Shown here in pieces: positions 1 to 12,380 of a DNA stretch of 64,000 nt. Source of the stretch: Panax quinquefolius. Taxonomy: Eukaryota > Streptophyta > Magnoliopsida > Apiales > Araliaceae. Under the pieces are notes generated by a model. It did no database searches and was not told where the DNA came from. It saw only the letters and a program-made list of their open reading frames with translations. The position numbers were made by a program, and so were the translations under genes. The stretch covers positions 146,921,991 through 146,985,990 of the forward strand of contig CM035160.1 in assembly GCA_020205615.1 (NCBI GenBank), given 5' to 3'. How positions within the stretch are numbered: position 1 is the first letter of the stretch; every line of letters begins with the position of its first letter.

Positions 1-398
1 ATATGCTTACAGCCTTCTTTATGAAGAAGTATACATATACACGGAATGCTTTTTCTCATTAATGAATACATAAGCAAACTTCATGAATAAGTACTTATAG
101 AACTTGCGAAAATATAAAATATATATTATATATTTATATAGATGTTTTTATTGTCAGATGTTTTTAAATTGAATACCGATAATATTTATTTTTTTAATAC
201 CAATAATATTAGTTTTAAGTAGATACAAATGCCGACGGATATTTATTTTATTTTTTTAACCATTTATATATAGCCCCAAGTAGAAATAATGTTTGCAAAA
301 CTAAAAAAATAATATGGAGGTAGTCCCACAAATAGGATGGCAGCCTATAATAAATAGTTATTAGGTTCCACTAGATCTGGATGAATGGCTTGCTAATA
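1..398. other. AT-rich intergenic sequence, no gene seen
   Basis: No reading frame, RNA gene or repeat with defined ends is visible. The stretch has mixed AT-rich simple sequence. Confidence 0.5.
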
Positions 399-656
399 CT
401 CCCTCTGTCTCAAATTAATTGCTCAATTTTGATTTTTTTAAATTAAATTAATTATTTTTAGAATTAATAATTAAGCATATATAAATATATTTCTAAAATT
501 ATAAACATTGGGGTTAGTAATAAATTGTATATATTTTCTTTTGGTTATAATCTCTTCACCTATATTTTAGCAAAAATAATAAAAAGATTAGTTTTAAAAA
601 TGATTAATTTAATTTTAAAAAGTCAAAACTGAGCAATTAATTTAGGACAGAGGGAG
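399..656. mobile_element. Stowaway-type MITE (Tc1/mariner), 258 bp
   Basis: The element begins CTCCCTCTGTCTC and ends with the inverted complement GGACAGAGGGAG. It is flanked by TA on both sides (397-398 and 657-658), the Tc1/mariner target duplication. The ends are long inverted repeats: the left arm through TTGCTCAATTTTGA pairs with the right arm TCAAAACTGAGCAATT, so the transcript would fold into a hairpin. It has no coding capacity. CTCCCTC termini are the hallmark of plant Stowaway elements. Confidence 0.93.
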
Positions 657-753
657 TAATATTTATGAAAACTTGATCAGGGAAAAAAACTAGCAAATAT
701 TGTCAAAACCAGTGAGAACCTACTTTTTTGGACGTCTTAATTAGGTCAAGTTA

Positions 754-1078
754 CTACCCTTATGCAACATTTGGATTGAGATTGAGAGAATAAAATAGAG
801 GAATAAATGATATAAAAATAGTGTATTTAATGATTATTTTTGGAGGATAAATCATTCCAATAGAATGAAAATTCCTTTTATTCCTTTTTTTTATTTCATG
901 TACGTGGAGATAGTGGAATAAAATTTATTCCAATGTAATGAATATATGTGATAATTTTATCATTATATAACAACACCCACCAACAACAACAACAACCAAA
1001 CATATACTTAAAATACCTTAAAATCATTTCATTCCACTTTTCATTTCATTTCTTCAATCCAAACGCAACATTAGGCCC
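754..1078. mobile_element. PIF/Harbinger (Tourist-like) MITE, about 325 bp
   Basis: The two ends are imperfect inverted repeats sharing the core TTTGGATTG at the same offset from the edge: left 771-779, and right as the complement CAATCCAAA. A TTA target duplication lies at 751-753 and 1079-1081, as expected for PIF/Harbinger elements. The interior is AT-rich and non-coding. The outermost bases of the two ends match only partly, so the exact edges are inferred from the TTA and the equal offsets. Confidence 0.72.
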
Positions 1079-1081
1079 TTA

Positions 1082-2829
1082 ATTGGAATGAAAATATATA
1101 CTATGAAATACATAAACGATTAATGAATCATAATGGTGTTTCTTCTGTAATAATATATATGCAATCAAATAATAAAATTAATATAAGTTCACTTTAAAGT
1201 TTCTTTTTTCATAGGGCCCAAAAATGATTCTTCTATTTCTAAATTACAAAAATTAGTTACCCAGATAATGCGCACCTAATATTTCATTACTTTTCTCGAG
1301 TTTTTGATGTGGAAATGAGTTATTATATTTTAATTTTGACGTTCTTTATCTTCAATTTCTTTAATAATTATAGCAATCTTGATCACTTATTGAATGATAT
1401 TTCTCGACTCTAGCTTGTCACTATAAACAATAATTATATTGTATTTGTATGTTTTGAAAAGGGAAGAGAAATTTGTTGGAGAAGGGAATTTTTCCCTTAT
1501 TTTTGAATTTTTTTTCTTTTAAAAAATAGAATAAAAAGGAGAAAATTTAGACCTAAACAAATTGAAATTATAAGCCTTATAACTTATTTGTTAATCCTCG
1601 TATTGCCTTCATGACACAACAAATAACAAATTGCCTTCAACACAAAACTTAAATAACACAATTTAATGGACATTGTATCCTTTAATTTTCTCTTCTAAAC
1701 TCGTAGGAAAGACAGTTACTTTACTTTCTCTCTTTTTTTCTCCCACAAATTTTAAATTATATTCTGTTCTTTCTTTTCTTCCCAAACTCACAAACATGCA
1801 CAATGTAAAGGGGAATAAAAAAGTAATTGAGGCATAAGAATTAAGAGGGGTGTGCTTGTCTGCACTTTGGGCATCTTGATGGTTGTAATGATATTGGCAG
1901 GTTGGCTGCCTGGGTAAGGAAGGAGAGAGCCAAACAATTATATATGTGTGTTTCTTATCAGGTCAAAACTAAGAGTGCTCAGAATTTAGTCATGAACTAG
2001 CTAGAAAAATTAAAAATCTTATGGTCAAATTTGAGTGTCTAGTTGGCTTAATTAACTAAGAAGCATCACCCAATGTGGACAGTAAATTAATCATTATTGT
2101 GTCTCAAATTTGATTAGATACAAATTAGCCGCCACTGTTTCAAGTTAATCAAACTGACTACTACAAGTACATGACCTACAAAAAGATTCTTGTCACTCTA
2201 CATAACAGTATTAATGAATTTTAAATATGGTAATAAATATATCTTTCTTCCAATTAGTAAAAAAAATTAAATTATGATTAAGGAAGAAAAATGTACATAC
2301 TTGGAAAGTACAAGATTAGTTACCACATGGACACTATGAGGATCAAATTATGAAAGTAGTAGTCCTTATTTGATATGAAAAAACAAATTTACTCAGACAA
2401 TTTATCAGTCAAAGCTTTAATTAGCTTATATATATAGTCACTATCAATATAACTCATATCCTAATTTAAAATACAAAAATATGAATATCTTTTATGTTGT
2501 TTATAATAAAATAATTTGAAGTGGTACAAAAGAATAATAATAGCTTATAAAAAAGCTAATTAAGCACATACATCTGTAGATACATAATTGAGTTCAACTG
2601 ATCAGGCCTTCCTAAGAAAAGCTGGATATATAGATATCATTATCCATTGGCAGAATCAATTAACTCCTTGAGATGAGACACAGGAAAAAGGACACAAGCG
2701 TTGTGCATTTTAATACTAAGGCTAAGATTTCTCCTTCATTTAAATATTTCAAGAAGATTGTCCCCTTTCTAAGAGATTACTTAATTCCCATGTCTTATTC
2801 TCAACTTGTTTGAAATTAATAAAGGAAGA
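1082..2829. other. Intergenic, no gene recognised
   Basis: This is AT-rich sequence without a convincing open frame, splice pattern or RNA gene on either strand. Pyrimidine-rich tracts occur near 1700-1790. Several short inverted motifs are present, such as AGCTTAATTAGC-like sequence near 2415 and 2550. None is long enough to define an element. Confidence 0.5.
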
Positions 2830-2893
2830 CCCCCCCCTCCCCCTCCCTCCCCTCCCCATCCCCATCCCCATCCCCATCCCCATCCCCATCCCC
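2830..2893. repeat. C-rich (CCCCAT)n microsatellite
   Basis: A run of C-rich blocks resolves into at least seven CCCCAT units. The minus strand therefore carries repeated GGGG runs separated by AT, a sequence class able to form G-quadruplexes. The apparent proline/isoleucine-rich peptide here is a simple-repeat artefact. Confidence 0.92.
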
Positions 2894-2923
2894 TCTAGTT
2901 CTCGTCTCTTGTTAAGAAAACAA

Positions 2924-2926
<3 letters not shown>

Positions 2927-2994
<68 letters not shown>
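2927..2994. repeat. Compound (AT)n(GA)n microsatellite
   Basis: An uninterrupted AT dinucleotide tract (about 2927-2962) changes directly into a GA tract (about 2963-2994). It lies about 30 bp after the CCCCAT array. Confidence 0.95.
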
Positions 2995-2996
<2 letters not shown>

Positions 2997-3386
2997 TATT
3001 CTTTATTATGATTAAGGATTGAAAAGGAAGCTTAAAGACTTATAATATGGGGACAGACAAGAAGTATTATTTGTGACATGACACTGGTTGAATGGGAAAT
3101 GATAGAGATCATAACGTTCAAGCAATTATAAGATAGTATTATATATTTTTTCAGTGCAACCATCAGGAATTTGTAGAAGTAAATCTATTGAAATGACTGT
3201 TATTGAATAAAATAAAAGAACGAATAATGCATATATTTAACTTAACCCTATTAAATTAAAAACATCATATCATTGTATATAAGTCTCTCTCTGCAGCAAC
3301 AGCTACGGTGTTTAATAAATCAACAATGTTACTATCACATAAAAAAACTCATATAATATTCATATACACGCATATGCATACGGTGG
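2995..3386. other. Intergenic, no gene recognised
   Basis: AT-rich sequence between the microsatellite block and the GCCCC target duplication of the outer solo LTR. No feature is supported. Confidence 0.45.
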
Positions 3387-3391
3387 GCCCC

Positions 3392-3604
3392 TGTGACGTC
3401 CCTAAAATAGGTATACATCGCCTATTCGAATCAATGCCAAATCGTAGTACGAGCACACAAATACAATCTTTAATATCTACAACAAAAAATCGTGAGTTTT
3501 AATACAAATATTATGCTTTTAGCATAATATCCACTCTCGAATAAGTCTTCATTACATTTATTGTCACACTATTTAATGTAATAGTGAGGACTACTAATAC
3601 TTAT
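3392..3604 (-). mobile_element. Outer solo LTR (third LTR type), left fragment
   Basis: This is the downstream end of an LTR read on the minus strand. On the plus strand it begins TGTGACGTCCCTAAAATAGG and runs to GTGAGGACTACTAATAC, where Element 1 interrupts it. The sequence resumes at 30729 with the continuation expected from complete relatives, CTATCMTC..GGACC. It is preceded by GCCCC at 3387-3391, which recurs exactly after the right fragment at 33960-33964. Confidence 0.88.
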
Positions 3605-6358
3605 TGTGACTCCCCAAAATAGGTCCATTCCATCAAACCCATTCTCGAAATGTGCCAAATACATGAGTGCGAAATAACTACAACTTTATTAATACATTTG
3701 TCGTGCAAAATACGACAACATATATCTTTGTGAGTTTAAATACAATTATTGTCTTCAGATAATATACATACCCAAATAAATCCTCATCACAATTATTTAT
3801 ACATTATTTTACAAAATGGTGAGGACTACTAAACAACTCTCTCTATAACCATCATTCCATACCCCGACTCAATTGCATCTGCCACATACTCGCCTCCCAC
3901 GAGAAGAAAAAATGGAACAAAAGGAAAAGGGTGAGCTCAACTAGCCCAAAGAAGAATATTATGACTAAGATAATATACAACAAATTATCGTTAGTCTCCA
4001 ACAGGAAAAATCTAATAGAATACAATAGACAACCAGGTTTTAATCAATCTTGCAATGAAATAATAATTCATTAGAAGAGTTAAGTAGAGAATGCAAACTA
4101 CTATCTTCTATATATGAATTTAAAAGTTCATCGTCGATATTTTATCCCCAAACATCAATCAATATATATCGGAATCAAATATTCATCTTTGCACTACAGG
4201 CCAAAGATATTCATCGATTAATCATGTTCATCTAAACACTGCTCATCTTTGCACTACGGCCAAAGATATTAATCGATTAGTCATTTCATCTCAACACTGC
4301 TCATCTTCACTCACGGGCCAAAGATATTCATCAAGAAATCATTTATCTTTTGCACTACAGGGCCAAAGATATTCAATAATATCAACATTTAGGACCGAGG
4401 ATGATGAAAAATATTTTAAAGGAAGCGAATCCAAAGAAACAAAAGAACAATATTAAGGATTCAGATTTTAAACAATCCAAGTTCAAAAATACTTCATAAG
4501 TAATCGAGTGGAGTAAAATTCAAGAATGATCAAAACATGGATACAATCAAAGCTAGTATCCATAGTAGATATTTTGACAAAAAGAAGAAATTTCATTTTT
4601 CTATTGAATAATTATCGATATATGTGAATAGTAACTCTACACCAAAAGATAAAAATTTCACAAAAACATCATCACGCTTCATGAATAGTACTTCGTGAAT
4701 AAGAACTCATGAATAGTAACTCCGACATGAAAATTTTTAAATTTGATAAAAGTTCCAACCAATATTTCAAAGATAATGATATTGAAGAAATAATATCATT
4801 TTCGAATAAAATAACATCCCTTACCTCGAAAGACAAGATTTCTAGTTAAAACAGGATATAAAGCTATGACTTGAACTTGCACCATAGCATAGCAATACTC
4901 AAAGTATACTCAAAATACTCACAAGAATACGCTTCGATAATATAGAGAGAAAACTTGAGTTTAGTGTGTGATTTTCAATTCTAACTTAAGCATCCTATTT
5001 ATAGGAAATTGCTTAGAACAAAAAAGCAAAAATTTAATATAATATATTATTAATAATAAATTTTCCTCGCCTCTTTGGAAATCACTCCTAACATTTCCCA
5101 CATGCCAACCTTCTAGAAAAAGTAATAAAAAAACATTTTTCATAAAATAAATAATTAAAACTTACAAAAATCAATTATTTCAGAACTTCAGAACTTTAAT
5201 AATTCACAATAAATAGCCCTTTTGCCAAAAAATTCGAATCTCGCAAGTTTTTATAGGAAATTCAATTCTCTACAACTTTGTAGAAGAAAGTGTTTCCAAA
5301 TTCCAAACAGAAATTAACCGAAATCCACAAACAGGTGATTTTACAAGTTATAATCAAATTTCAGTCAAGAAATGGGTCTACCGACACACAAAATCTGTTT
5401 TTAATATTTATTGCAACAAAAATACTCTTTTTCCTCGTATACTCATATATCCCACATTCATTGTAAAAATATCACCATTATTATATTATTAAAATATAAT
5501 AATATATTTAAATGAATTATTTTATCAGAAAAAGATAAAATTTTAATTTTCAACAATTGTCACTTTAAAAATTTTCTCCATCTATATCCACATAAAATCA
5601 ATATTTTCCTCATCATATAAATCAATAATTAATTATTCACAAATAATATTACAGAATCACAATCTTGTGACGGGGCCGCATTCTACAGGAAAGAGGGACT
5701 TTCCAATAAGGATCTCTCCTTCTTTGGTGGCAATTAGGTGACCAAACTTCTCCTTAGACGAGAACTTTCTAGACATTGCCAATAATGTTTTCTAATAATA
5801 TTATTCAGATAATATGAATTATTGCTCGATAATGAAAAATCGTGTAATGATAATTTATTGAAACAACGAAGAATATAAAATATCAATGCAAAGAATTATT
5901 GAATCAATAAAATAAAATACTTGAGCGAAGAATTCTTGTAACAATTATTGAGTAGTGCCTTCTTACGTAAGAATCAATAATTGGTGCAATACCGTGTGCT
6001 ACTGTTCAACAACGCGTATTAGTGTATTTTAACCACCGAGTATTCCAACAGTATTAACGGTAACAACTACGCTGTTATTTATAAACAACTTATATTTGTC
6101 GTTTTCTTCATCCAATTGCTTTCCGTTATGGGCCCACAAAAGACTGCGCTGTCGTACAAATATTCCCCAACAGTACGAATATTCCACGACCAAACGAATA
6201 TTCCCCGACAATAATGAATATTTTATAACCACTTGCTTATTCAAAATATTTGCGTATTTTACCCATAACTATCCACATTAATCAAATCAACCCTTACTAT
6301 TTCAAAATAATAAATAGAGAAAAATAAATTTTATTTATTAATAATTTGGGGTCTTACA
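3605..6358 (-). repeat. 3' LTR of Element 1 (2.75 kb)
   Basis: The plus strand reads TGTGACTCCCC ... GGGGTCTTACA, so the LTR runs TGTAAGACCCC...GTCACA on the minus strand with TG/CA ends. It contains the short repeated block CACTACGGCCAAAGATATTCATC at about 4165-4395. A minus-strand TATA motif lies near 5.0 kb. It is homologous over its length to the LTRs at 6895-9489, 22768-25395, 27914-30728 and 59679-62299. Confidence 0.9.
4996..5003 (-). promoter_or_regulatory. Probable TATA box of the Element 1 3' LTR
   Basis: The minus strand reads TATAAATA within CTATAAATAGGA, conserved at the same place in every LTR of this family (8151-8158, 24048-24055, 29367-29374 and plus-strand 61034-61041). A GA-rich leader follows downstream. 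Confidence 0.7.
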
Positions 6359-6371
6359 ACCTCCCTCCTTA
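6359..6371 (-). other. Polypurine tract of Element 1
   Basis: On the minus strand a CATAAGGAGGGAGGT purine run abuts the 3' LTR. This is the usual plus-strand primer position for an LTR retrotransposon, and the same motif precedes the other 3' LTRs. Confidence 0.8.
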
Positions 6372-6894
6372 TGAAATTTAGGTCCTCGAAATTGGCGTGA
6401 CGATTGGTGTTTCGAAAAGATTAGAATACCTCGCTTTCATTTCCATTTCCAACTCCCAGGTCATTTCCTCAATAGCATGGTTTCTCCACAAAACTTTAAC
6501 TTGTTGTATAACCTCGGTACATAGGACATGTTCTTTCCTATCCAAGATCTTGACAGGTACCTCCTCATATGTTAAGTCTTCGCTATCTCGTCCGGTTTCT
6601 AACTCAATGACGTGGTCGAATTCGTCCACATATTTACGTAACATCGATACGTGAAAAAACGTTATGAACACGAGTCATACTTGGCGGAAAAAGCAGTCTA
6701 TAGGCCACAGCCCTATTCGATCGAGAATTTCAAATGGATTAATAAATCGAAGGTTTGAGCTTTCCTCACCTCACCGATTCTCGCTTTTGAAATAACAATT
6801 TCTTGCACCTCCTTCTTCAAATTCATCAGCTCCGGTGTGTAGCTTGAACAGCTTTAACTTTATCGATTAAAGTCGATCATACTCGTATATCATC
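6359..6894 (-). pseudogene. pol: Element 1 pol fragment: integrase C-terminal / chromo-like tail
   Basis: The minus-strand frame ending near 6378 encodes FHVSMLRKYV, EDLTYEEVPVKILDRKEHV and VKVLWRNHAIEEMTWELE. These are hallmark sequences of the integrase C-terminal region and chromo-like tail of Tekay/Del-type Ty3/gypsy elements. Upstream of it (about 6700-6894) the sequence jumps to a segment that in Element 2 lies between RNase H and integrase (near 10860-10990). The integrase zinc finger and catalytic core have therefore been deleted. The fragment ends at the Element 2 insertion (target site TCATC at 6890-6894). It is non-functional as it stands. Confidence 0.88.
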
Positions 6895-9489
6895 TGTGAC
6901 GCCCCCAAAATAGGTATACATCACCCATTCTGAGTTGTCAATACATGGTACGTAAACACTACAACTTTATTATTACAACAAGAAAAGCGTGAGTTTGAAT
7001 ACAAATATTATCTTCTAGACAATATCTATACTCAAATAAATCCTCATCACATTTATTGATACATTATTTTACAAAATGGTGAGGACTACTAAACAACTCT
7101 CTCTAGAACCTTCATTCCATACCCAGAGCTTCATTTTCGCTTATATTCTCGCCTCCCGAGAAGAAAAATGGAACAAAAGGAAAAGGGTGAGCTCAACTAG
7201 CCCAAGAAAGAATATTATGACTAAGATAATATACAACAAATTATCGTTAGTCTTCAACAGAAAAAAATCTAATAGAATAAAATAGACAACAAATTTTAAA
7301 TCAATATTCGCAATGAAATAATAATTCATTAGAAGAGTTAAGTAGAGAATGCAAACTACTATCTTCTATGTATGAATTTAAAAGTTCATCGCTCTATCTT
7401 TTATCCTCGTAACATCAATCAATATACATCCGAATCAAATATTCATCTTTGCACTACAGCCAAAGATATTCATCATTAGTCATGTTCATCTTAACACTGC
7501 TTCATCTTTGCACTACGGCCAAAGATATATTTCAAAATCATTCATCTTTGCACTACAGGGCCAAAGATATTCCATAATATCATCATTTAAGACTGAAGAT
7601 GATGAAATATATTTTTTAAAAAATGAATCCAGTGAAACAAAATGACAAGGATTAAGGATTAAGGATTCGTACTTTGTTTTATCCATGTCCAAAAATACCT
7701 CAAAAATAATCACAGTGGTGTAAAATTCAAGAATGATCAAAACATGGATACAATCAAAGCTAGTATCCGAATAGATATTTTAGACGAAAAGAAAATTTTT
7801 CATTTTTCATGAATAGTCTTGAGTGATTCGTGAATAAAGTCGATATCGTGAATAGTCTTGGTATCGTGAATAATAATCTCAGACACCAAAAGTTCCAAAT
7901 TTGATAAAAACTTCAGATCAATATTTCAACATAATGATATTGAAGAAATAATATCATTACGAAAAAATAATATCCCTTACCTCGAAAGACAAGATTTTAG
8001 TTGAAACACCTGATATAGGTTATGACTTGAACTTGCACCAGATATAGCAATACTCAAAGTATACTCAAAATACTCACAAGAATACGCCGATAATATAGAG
8101 AGAAAAACTTCAGCTTACGGGTATGATTTTCAATTCTAACCTAAGCACCCTATTTATAGAAATTGCTTGAACACTAAAGCGAGAAAATTTAATAAAATAT
8201 TAATATATATTTATTAAATTCTTACGCACACTTTTTATCAACTGAATTCAGCATTCAACACAAGTAGCCCACCTCACAAAACTTTTAAAAAATGTTTTTG
8301 TAATTAAAAATATTTTAAACTTCCAAAAATTAATTATTTCGGAGCTTCATAACTTCAATAATTCATAATAAATAGCCCTTTTATCGTAAAAATTTGAATC
8401 ACGCGAGTTTTTATAGGAAATTCAATTCTCTACAACTTTGCGTAAGAAAGTTTTTCCAAATTCCAAATGTAAATTGACCAAATCCATAAACGGGCAATTT
8501 TACAAAGCTATAATCAAATTTCACCAATAAATGGGGTCCACCGACATGTTTAACATGTTTTAAACATTTATTGCAACAAAAAATACTCTTCCTCCTCGTA
8601 TACTCATATATCCCACATACGTTGTAAAAATATCACCATTATTATATTATTAAAATATAATAATACATTTAAATGAATTATCTTATCAAAAAAGATAAAA
8701 TTTTAATTTTCAACAATTGTCACATTAAAATTTTTCTCCATCTATATCCACATAAAATCAATATTTTTCTCATCATATGAATCAATAATTAATTGTTCAC
8801 AAAATATTATTACGAATCACAATATCGACAACCTGTGCAGCCTCTGGAAAGAGGGGCTTTCCAATAAGAATTTCTCCTCATCGGCACGCAATTAGGTTAC
8901 CAAACCTCTCCTTAGATGTAACTTTTCTAGACATTGCCAATAATGTTATCTAATAATATTATTCGGATAATATGAATTATTGCTTCGATAATGAAAAATA
9001 TTGTAAATGACAATTATTGAACAACAAAGAATATAAAATATCAACGCAGCAAATTATTAAATCAATAAAATCGAATAAGAATTATCGTAACCATTATTGA
9101 GTAGTGCCTTCTTACGTAAGAATCAATAATTGGTGCAATACCGTAAAGCATCGTGTTTTAACCACCGAGTATTTTAACAAGATAATTCAGTAATAACTAC
9201 TGTTGTTATTTTTAAACAACTTATATTTGTCATTTTCTTCATCCAATCGCTTTTCACATGGGGCCCACACATGGTTCTTGCTGCCTTACGAATATTCCCC
9301 GACAGCATTTAATATTCCACGACCAAACGAATATTCCCCGACAACAATGAATATTTTATAACCACTTGCTTATTTTGAAATATTTGCGTATTTTACCCTA
9401 ACTATCCACATTAATCAAATCAACCCTTACTATTTCAAAATAATAAATTGAAAAATTAAATTTCATTAATAATAAGTTGGGGTCTTACA
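6895..9489 (-). repeat. 3' LTR of Element 2 (2.6 kb)
   Basis: Plus strand TGTGACGCCCCC ... GGGGTCTTACA. It matches 22768-25395 along its whole length. A CCAAAGATATTCATC-type short repeat block is at about 7430-7600 and a minus-strand TATAAATA at 8151-8158. Confidence 0.93.
8151..8158 (-). promoter_or_regulatory. Probable TATA box of the Element 2 3' LTR
   Basis: TATAAATA on the minus strand, at the position conserved in all LTRs of this family. Confidence 0.65.
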
Positions 9490-9502
9490 ACCTCCCCTCT
9501 TA
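9490..9502 (-). other. Polypurine tract of Element 2
   Basis: A minus-strand purine run ATAAGAGGGGAGGT lies immediately upstream of the 3' LTR. Confidence 0.8.
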
Positions 9503-9990
9503 TGAAATTTCTTCCTCGAAATTGACGTGACGACTGTGTTTTCAAAAAGTGAGGATACCTCGCTTTCATTTACGCTTCCAATTCCCGGTCATTTCCTCTA
9601 TAGCATGATTCCTCCACGTAACTTTAACTTGTGGTATGACCTTTTGCAGCGTAGGACATGCTCCTTCATATCCAAGATCTTGACAGTACCTCCTCATACG
9701 TTAAGTCTTCTTGGCTATCTCGTGCTCGGTTCTAACTCTATAACGTGGTTCGGTCTTTCACATATTTACTGAAGTACGGATATGTGAAACACATTATGAA
9801 CACGAGACATACTTTGAGGTAACGCGTAGTCTATAGGCTACATTTCCTACTCGGTCAAGAATTTGAAATGGACCAATAAATCGTGGATCGAGCTTTTCTC
9901 TCTTCCCAAATTTTGTAACTCCTTCCATGGAGCAACTCGCAACAATACATGATCCCCTATACTAAATTCCACGTCCTTTCGATGAAGATC
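9503..9990 (-). other. Integrase C-terminal and chromo-like region of Element 2
   Basis: Homologous to 6359-6760 of Element 1. The minus strand carries decayed versions of the YEE-PV-ILD-KE and VLWRNHA..E.TWE motifs. The frame is more damaged than in Element 1, with no continuous reading frame of useful length. Confidence 0.75.
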
Positions 9991-10560
9991 CGCATAACTC
10001 TTTTGTCGATCTTGTGTCGTTTGTATATCGTTGTCGAATCATTTGGATCTTTTCCGTAGTCATACGTCTTTCAACTCTCGGGTCCCAACAATGTTGCTTC
10101 ACCCACCTCATCCCAACATATTGGAGAGCGACATTTTCGTCCCATATAATGCTTCAATGGAGCCACACCTATACTTGCTCGATAACTGCTTGTTGTAGGA
10201 GAATTCCACCAATGGTAAATACTTATCCCAACCGCCTTGAAGTCTAGGACACGTAGTCTTAATAGATCTTCAAGAGTTTGAATAGTCCTCTCTCGATTGT
10301 CCGCTCGTTTGAGGATGATATGCCGAATCAATCGTAAACTGCGTGCCCATAGCTTTTTGCAAGCTAACCCAAAATCTTGAAGTGAATCTTGGGTCACGAT
10401 CCAAACTATGGATACAGGCATGCCATACAACCTCACAATCTCATTCACGCATATATACTAGCAAGATGTTCAAGGAATAAGTCTCCGTGATCGGCAAGAA
10501 ATGAAAGCGACTTGGTTAATCTATCAACAATAACCCAAATAAAGATTGATGCCTTGAGAA
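9991..10560 (-). other. Integrase catalytic core of Element 2
   Basis: Across frames on the minus strand one reads WVIVDRLTKS (near 10500-10535), EIVRLYGMPVSIV, then with frame changes AMGTQFTIDSAYHPQT, ERTIQTLEDLLR, and finally HYMGRKCRSPICWDEVGE. These are the rve-domain signatures of Ty3/gypsy integrases, including the aspartate of VDRLTKS. The central part is split by a missing C near 10408 and further shifts near 10300. Confidence 0.9.
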
Positions 10561-10586
10561 ACCGTAGGAAGACCCGTGAACGAAAT

Positions 10587-10823
10587 TCATGGTAATGTGT
10601 TCCCACTTCCATTTCGAATCTCAAGTGGTTGCAACGGACCCTTAGGTACTAGATGCTCCGCCTTTACACGTTGGCAAGTTAAACACATCGAGATAAACTT
10701 TGCAATCTCTCTCTTCATATTGTTCCACCAAAATGTATGTCGAAGATCACGATACATTTTAGTACTTCCAGATTGGATTACAAATGGTGTATTGTGTCTC
10801 TCCATCATAATCTTGTACTTCAA
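10587..10823 (-). other. Integrase N-terminal HHCC zinc-binding domain of Element 2
   Basis: This minus-strand frame of about 78 residues contains GSTKMYRDLRHTFWWNNMKR and CLTCQRVKAEH, then GPLQPLEI. It holds the downstream CxxC pair and the spacing expected of the Ty3/gypsy H2C2 domain (integrase_H2C2). It directly precedes the catalytic core. Confidence 0.93.
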
Positions 10824-10989
10824 ATCAGAGTCGTTAAGAACACAAAGTCTAGAGTGGACTCAAAGTATTCCTTCTTCATCAATTCTCGCTTCCAGAATAG
10901 CTCCTTCTTGTACTTTCTTCTTCATACGCATCAGCTTCGGGTCGGTGGCTTGAGAAACCTTAACTTTTTCTATTAAAGTTGGTTCTATG

Positions 10990-11480
10990 CGTATACTTGA
11001 CATCATCGCACTCATTCCCACATATGATCTTCTACTCAACGCCGCCTACCACCACGCTCGCTTTCCGATGGAATTGAATAGTGTGGTCGTAGTCTTTCAA
11101 TAGCTCGAGCCAACGTCATTGCTTGCGATGTTGAGTTCTTTTTTGAGTGAAGAAATATTTAAGGCTTTTATGGTCCGAATATATCTCCACTTTCTCCCCA
11201 TATAGATAGTGCCTCCATATCTTTAAGCGAAAATGATCACGCTAACTCTAGATCATGAGTAGAATAATTCATCTCATACTCTTTAAGTTGTCGCGAGGCA
11301 TAGGCTATGACTTTCCCACGCCGCATGAGAAACACATCCTAACCCTTTGCACGAAGCATCGTTTGTGAGATAACAAATCCATCCGAACCGATGGTATTGT
11401 TAGAGCAGTCTTGAAATAAGTCTCCTCTTAAGCTCTTGGAAACTCTTCTCGCATTCTTCGCTCCAAACGAATTTTGTATC
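10990..11480 (-). other. RNase H domain of Element 2
   Basis: The minus strand between the H2C2 domain and the reverse transcriptase carries degraded RNase H text. [19 protein letters not shown] sequence is near 11100-11190. [21 protein letters not shown] stretch is near 11225-11310. Frames change several times. Much of this domain is missing from Element 1. Confidence 0.8.
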
Positions 11481-12380
11481 CTTCCGAGTTAGTTGGGTTA
11501 ATGGAGTAGCGATTCGAGAAAACCTTCCACGAATCTCCGATAATAACCAAATAGACCCGAAAGTTACGTGACTTTCAACCACCGACTTTTGGTTGTTCTA
11601 ACTTTGTATTGCTTCAATCTTCACGGGTCCACGGATACTCCATGTTTTGACACCATGCGCCCAAGAAATGCTACTTCCTCAAGCTAGAACTCGCATTTCT
11701 TTAATTTGGCATATAGTTTGTTTTCACGAAGCCTTTGAGTACCAAACTTCAAATGGTGCTCATGATCTTCACGACTTTTGGAATATATGAGGATGTCATC
11801 AATAAAGACAACAACGAATTGATCCAAATATTCCTTGAATACTTTGGTTCATCATATCCATGAAAGCCAGCAGGAGCATTAGTCAATCCGAAAGACATGA
11901 CCAAGAATTCATAATGCCCGCATCGAGTTCTAAAGGCGCTTTGGAATATCCTCGCTTCTAATCTTCAAATGATGATATCCGAATCGAAGATCGATTTTTG
12001 AAAAGAATTGTGCCCCTTGCAATCGGTCAAACAAGTCATCAATACGAGGTAGAGGATACCTATTCTTGATGGTGACATGGTTTAATTCCCCGATAGTCAA
12101 TACAAAGTCGCATACTCCCGCCTTTCTTCTTTACGAATAAAAAGGGAGCATCCCAAGGAGATGTACTAGGATTTAATGAAACCGATGTCCAACAATTCCT
12201 CGTAGTTGGACCTTTAACTCCCGGGTTCAATAGAGCCATTCGATATGGGGTTTTAGAAATGGGCTTTATACCGTGTTCAAGATCAATAAAGAATTCAACT
12301 TCACATTCGGGGTAGACCAGGAAGTTCTTCAGAAATACGTCCAGAAAGTCAATAACAATAGGAATATTATTCAAATTTGA
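11480..12380 (-). other. Reverse transcriptase domain of Element 2
   Basis: The minus strand shows the N-terminal [39 protein letters not shown], the catalytic box [15 protein letters not shown] (11763-11816) and, in the connection region, RFSRIATPLTQLTRKDTKFV and EECEKSFQELKRRL. The FIDD box with its two aspartates is intact. The linking segments are frameshifted. Element 1 lacks the centre of this domain. Confidence 0.95.

Noticed and set aside
1840..1960. Possible microRNA or short gene near TTGGCTGCCTGGGTAAGGAAGG
   Set aside because: No matching arm for a hairpin and no match to a microRNA sequence that I could recall with confidence.
2810..3022. Open frame with PIPIPIP and RERERER stretches
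   Set aside because: It is a translation of the CCCCAT, AT and GA microsatellites.
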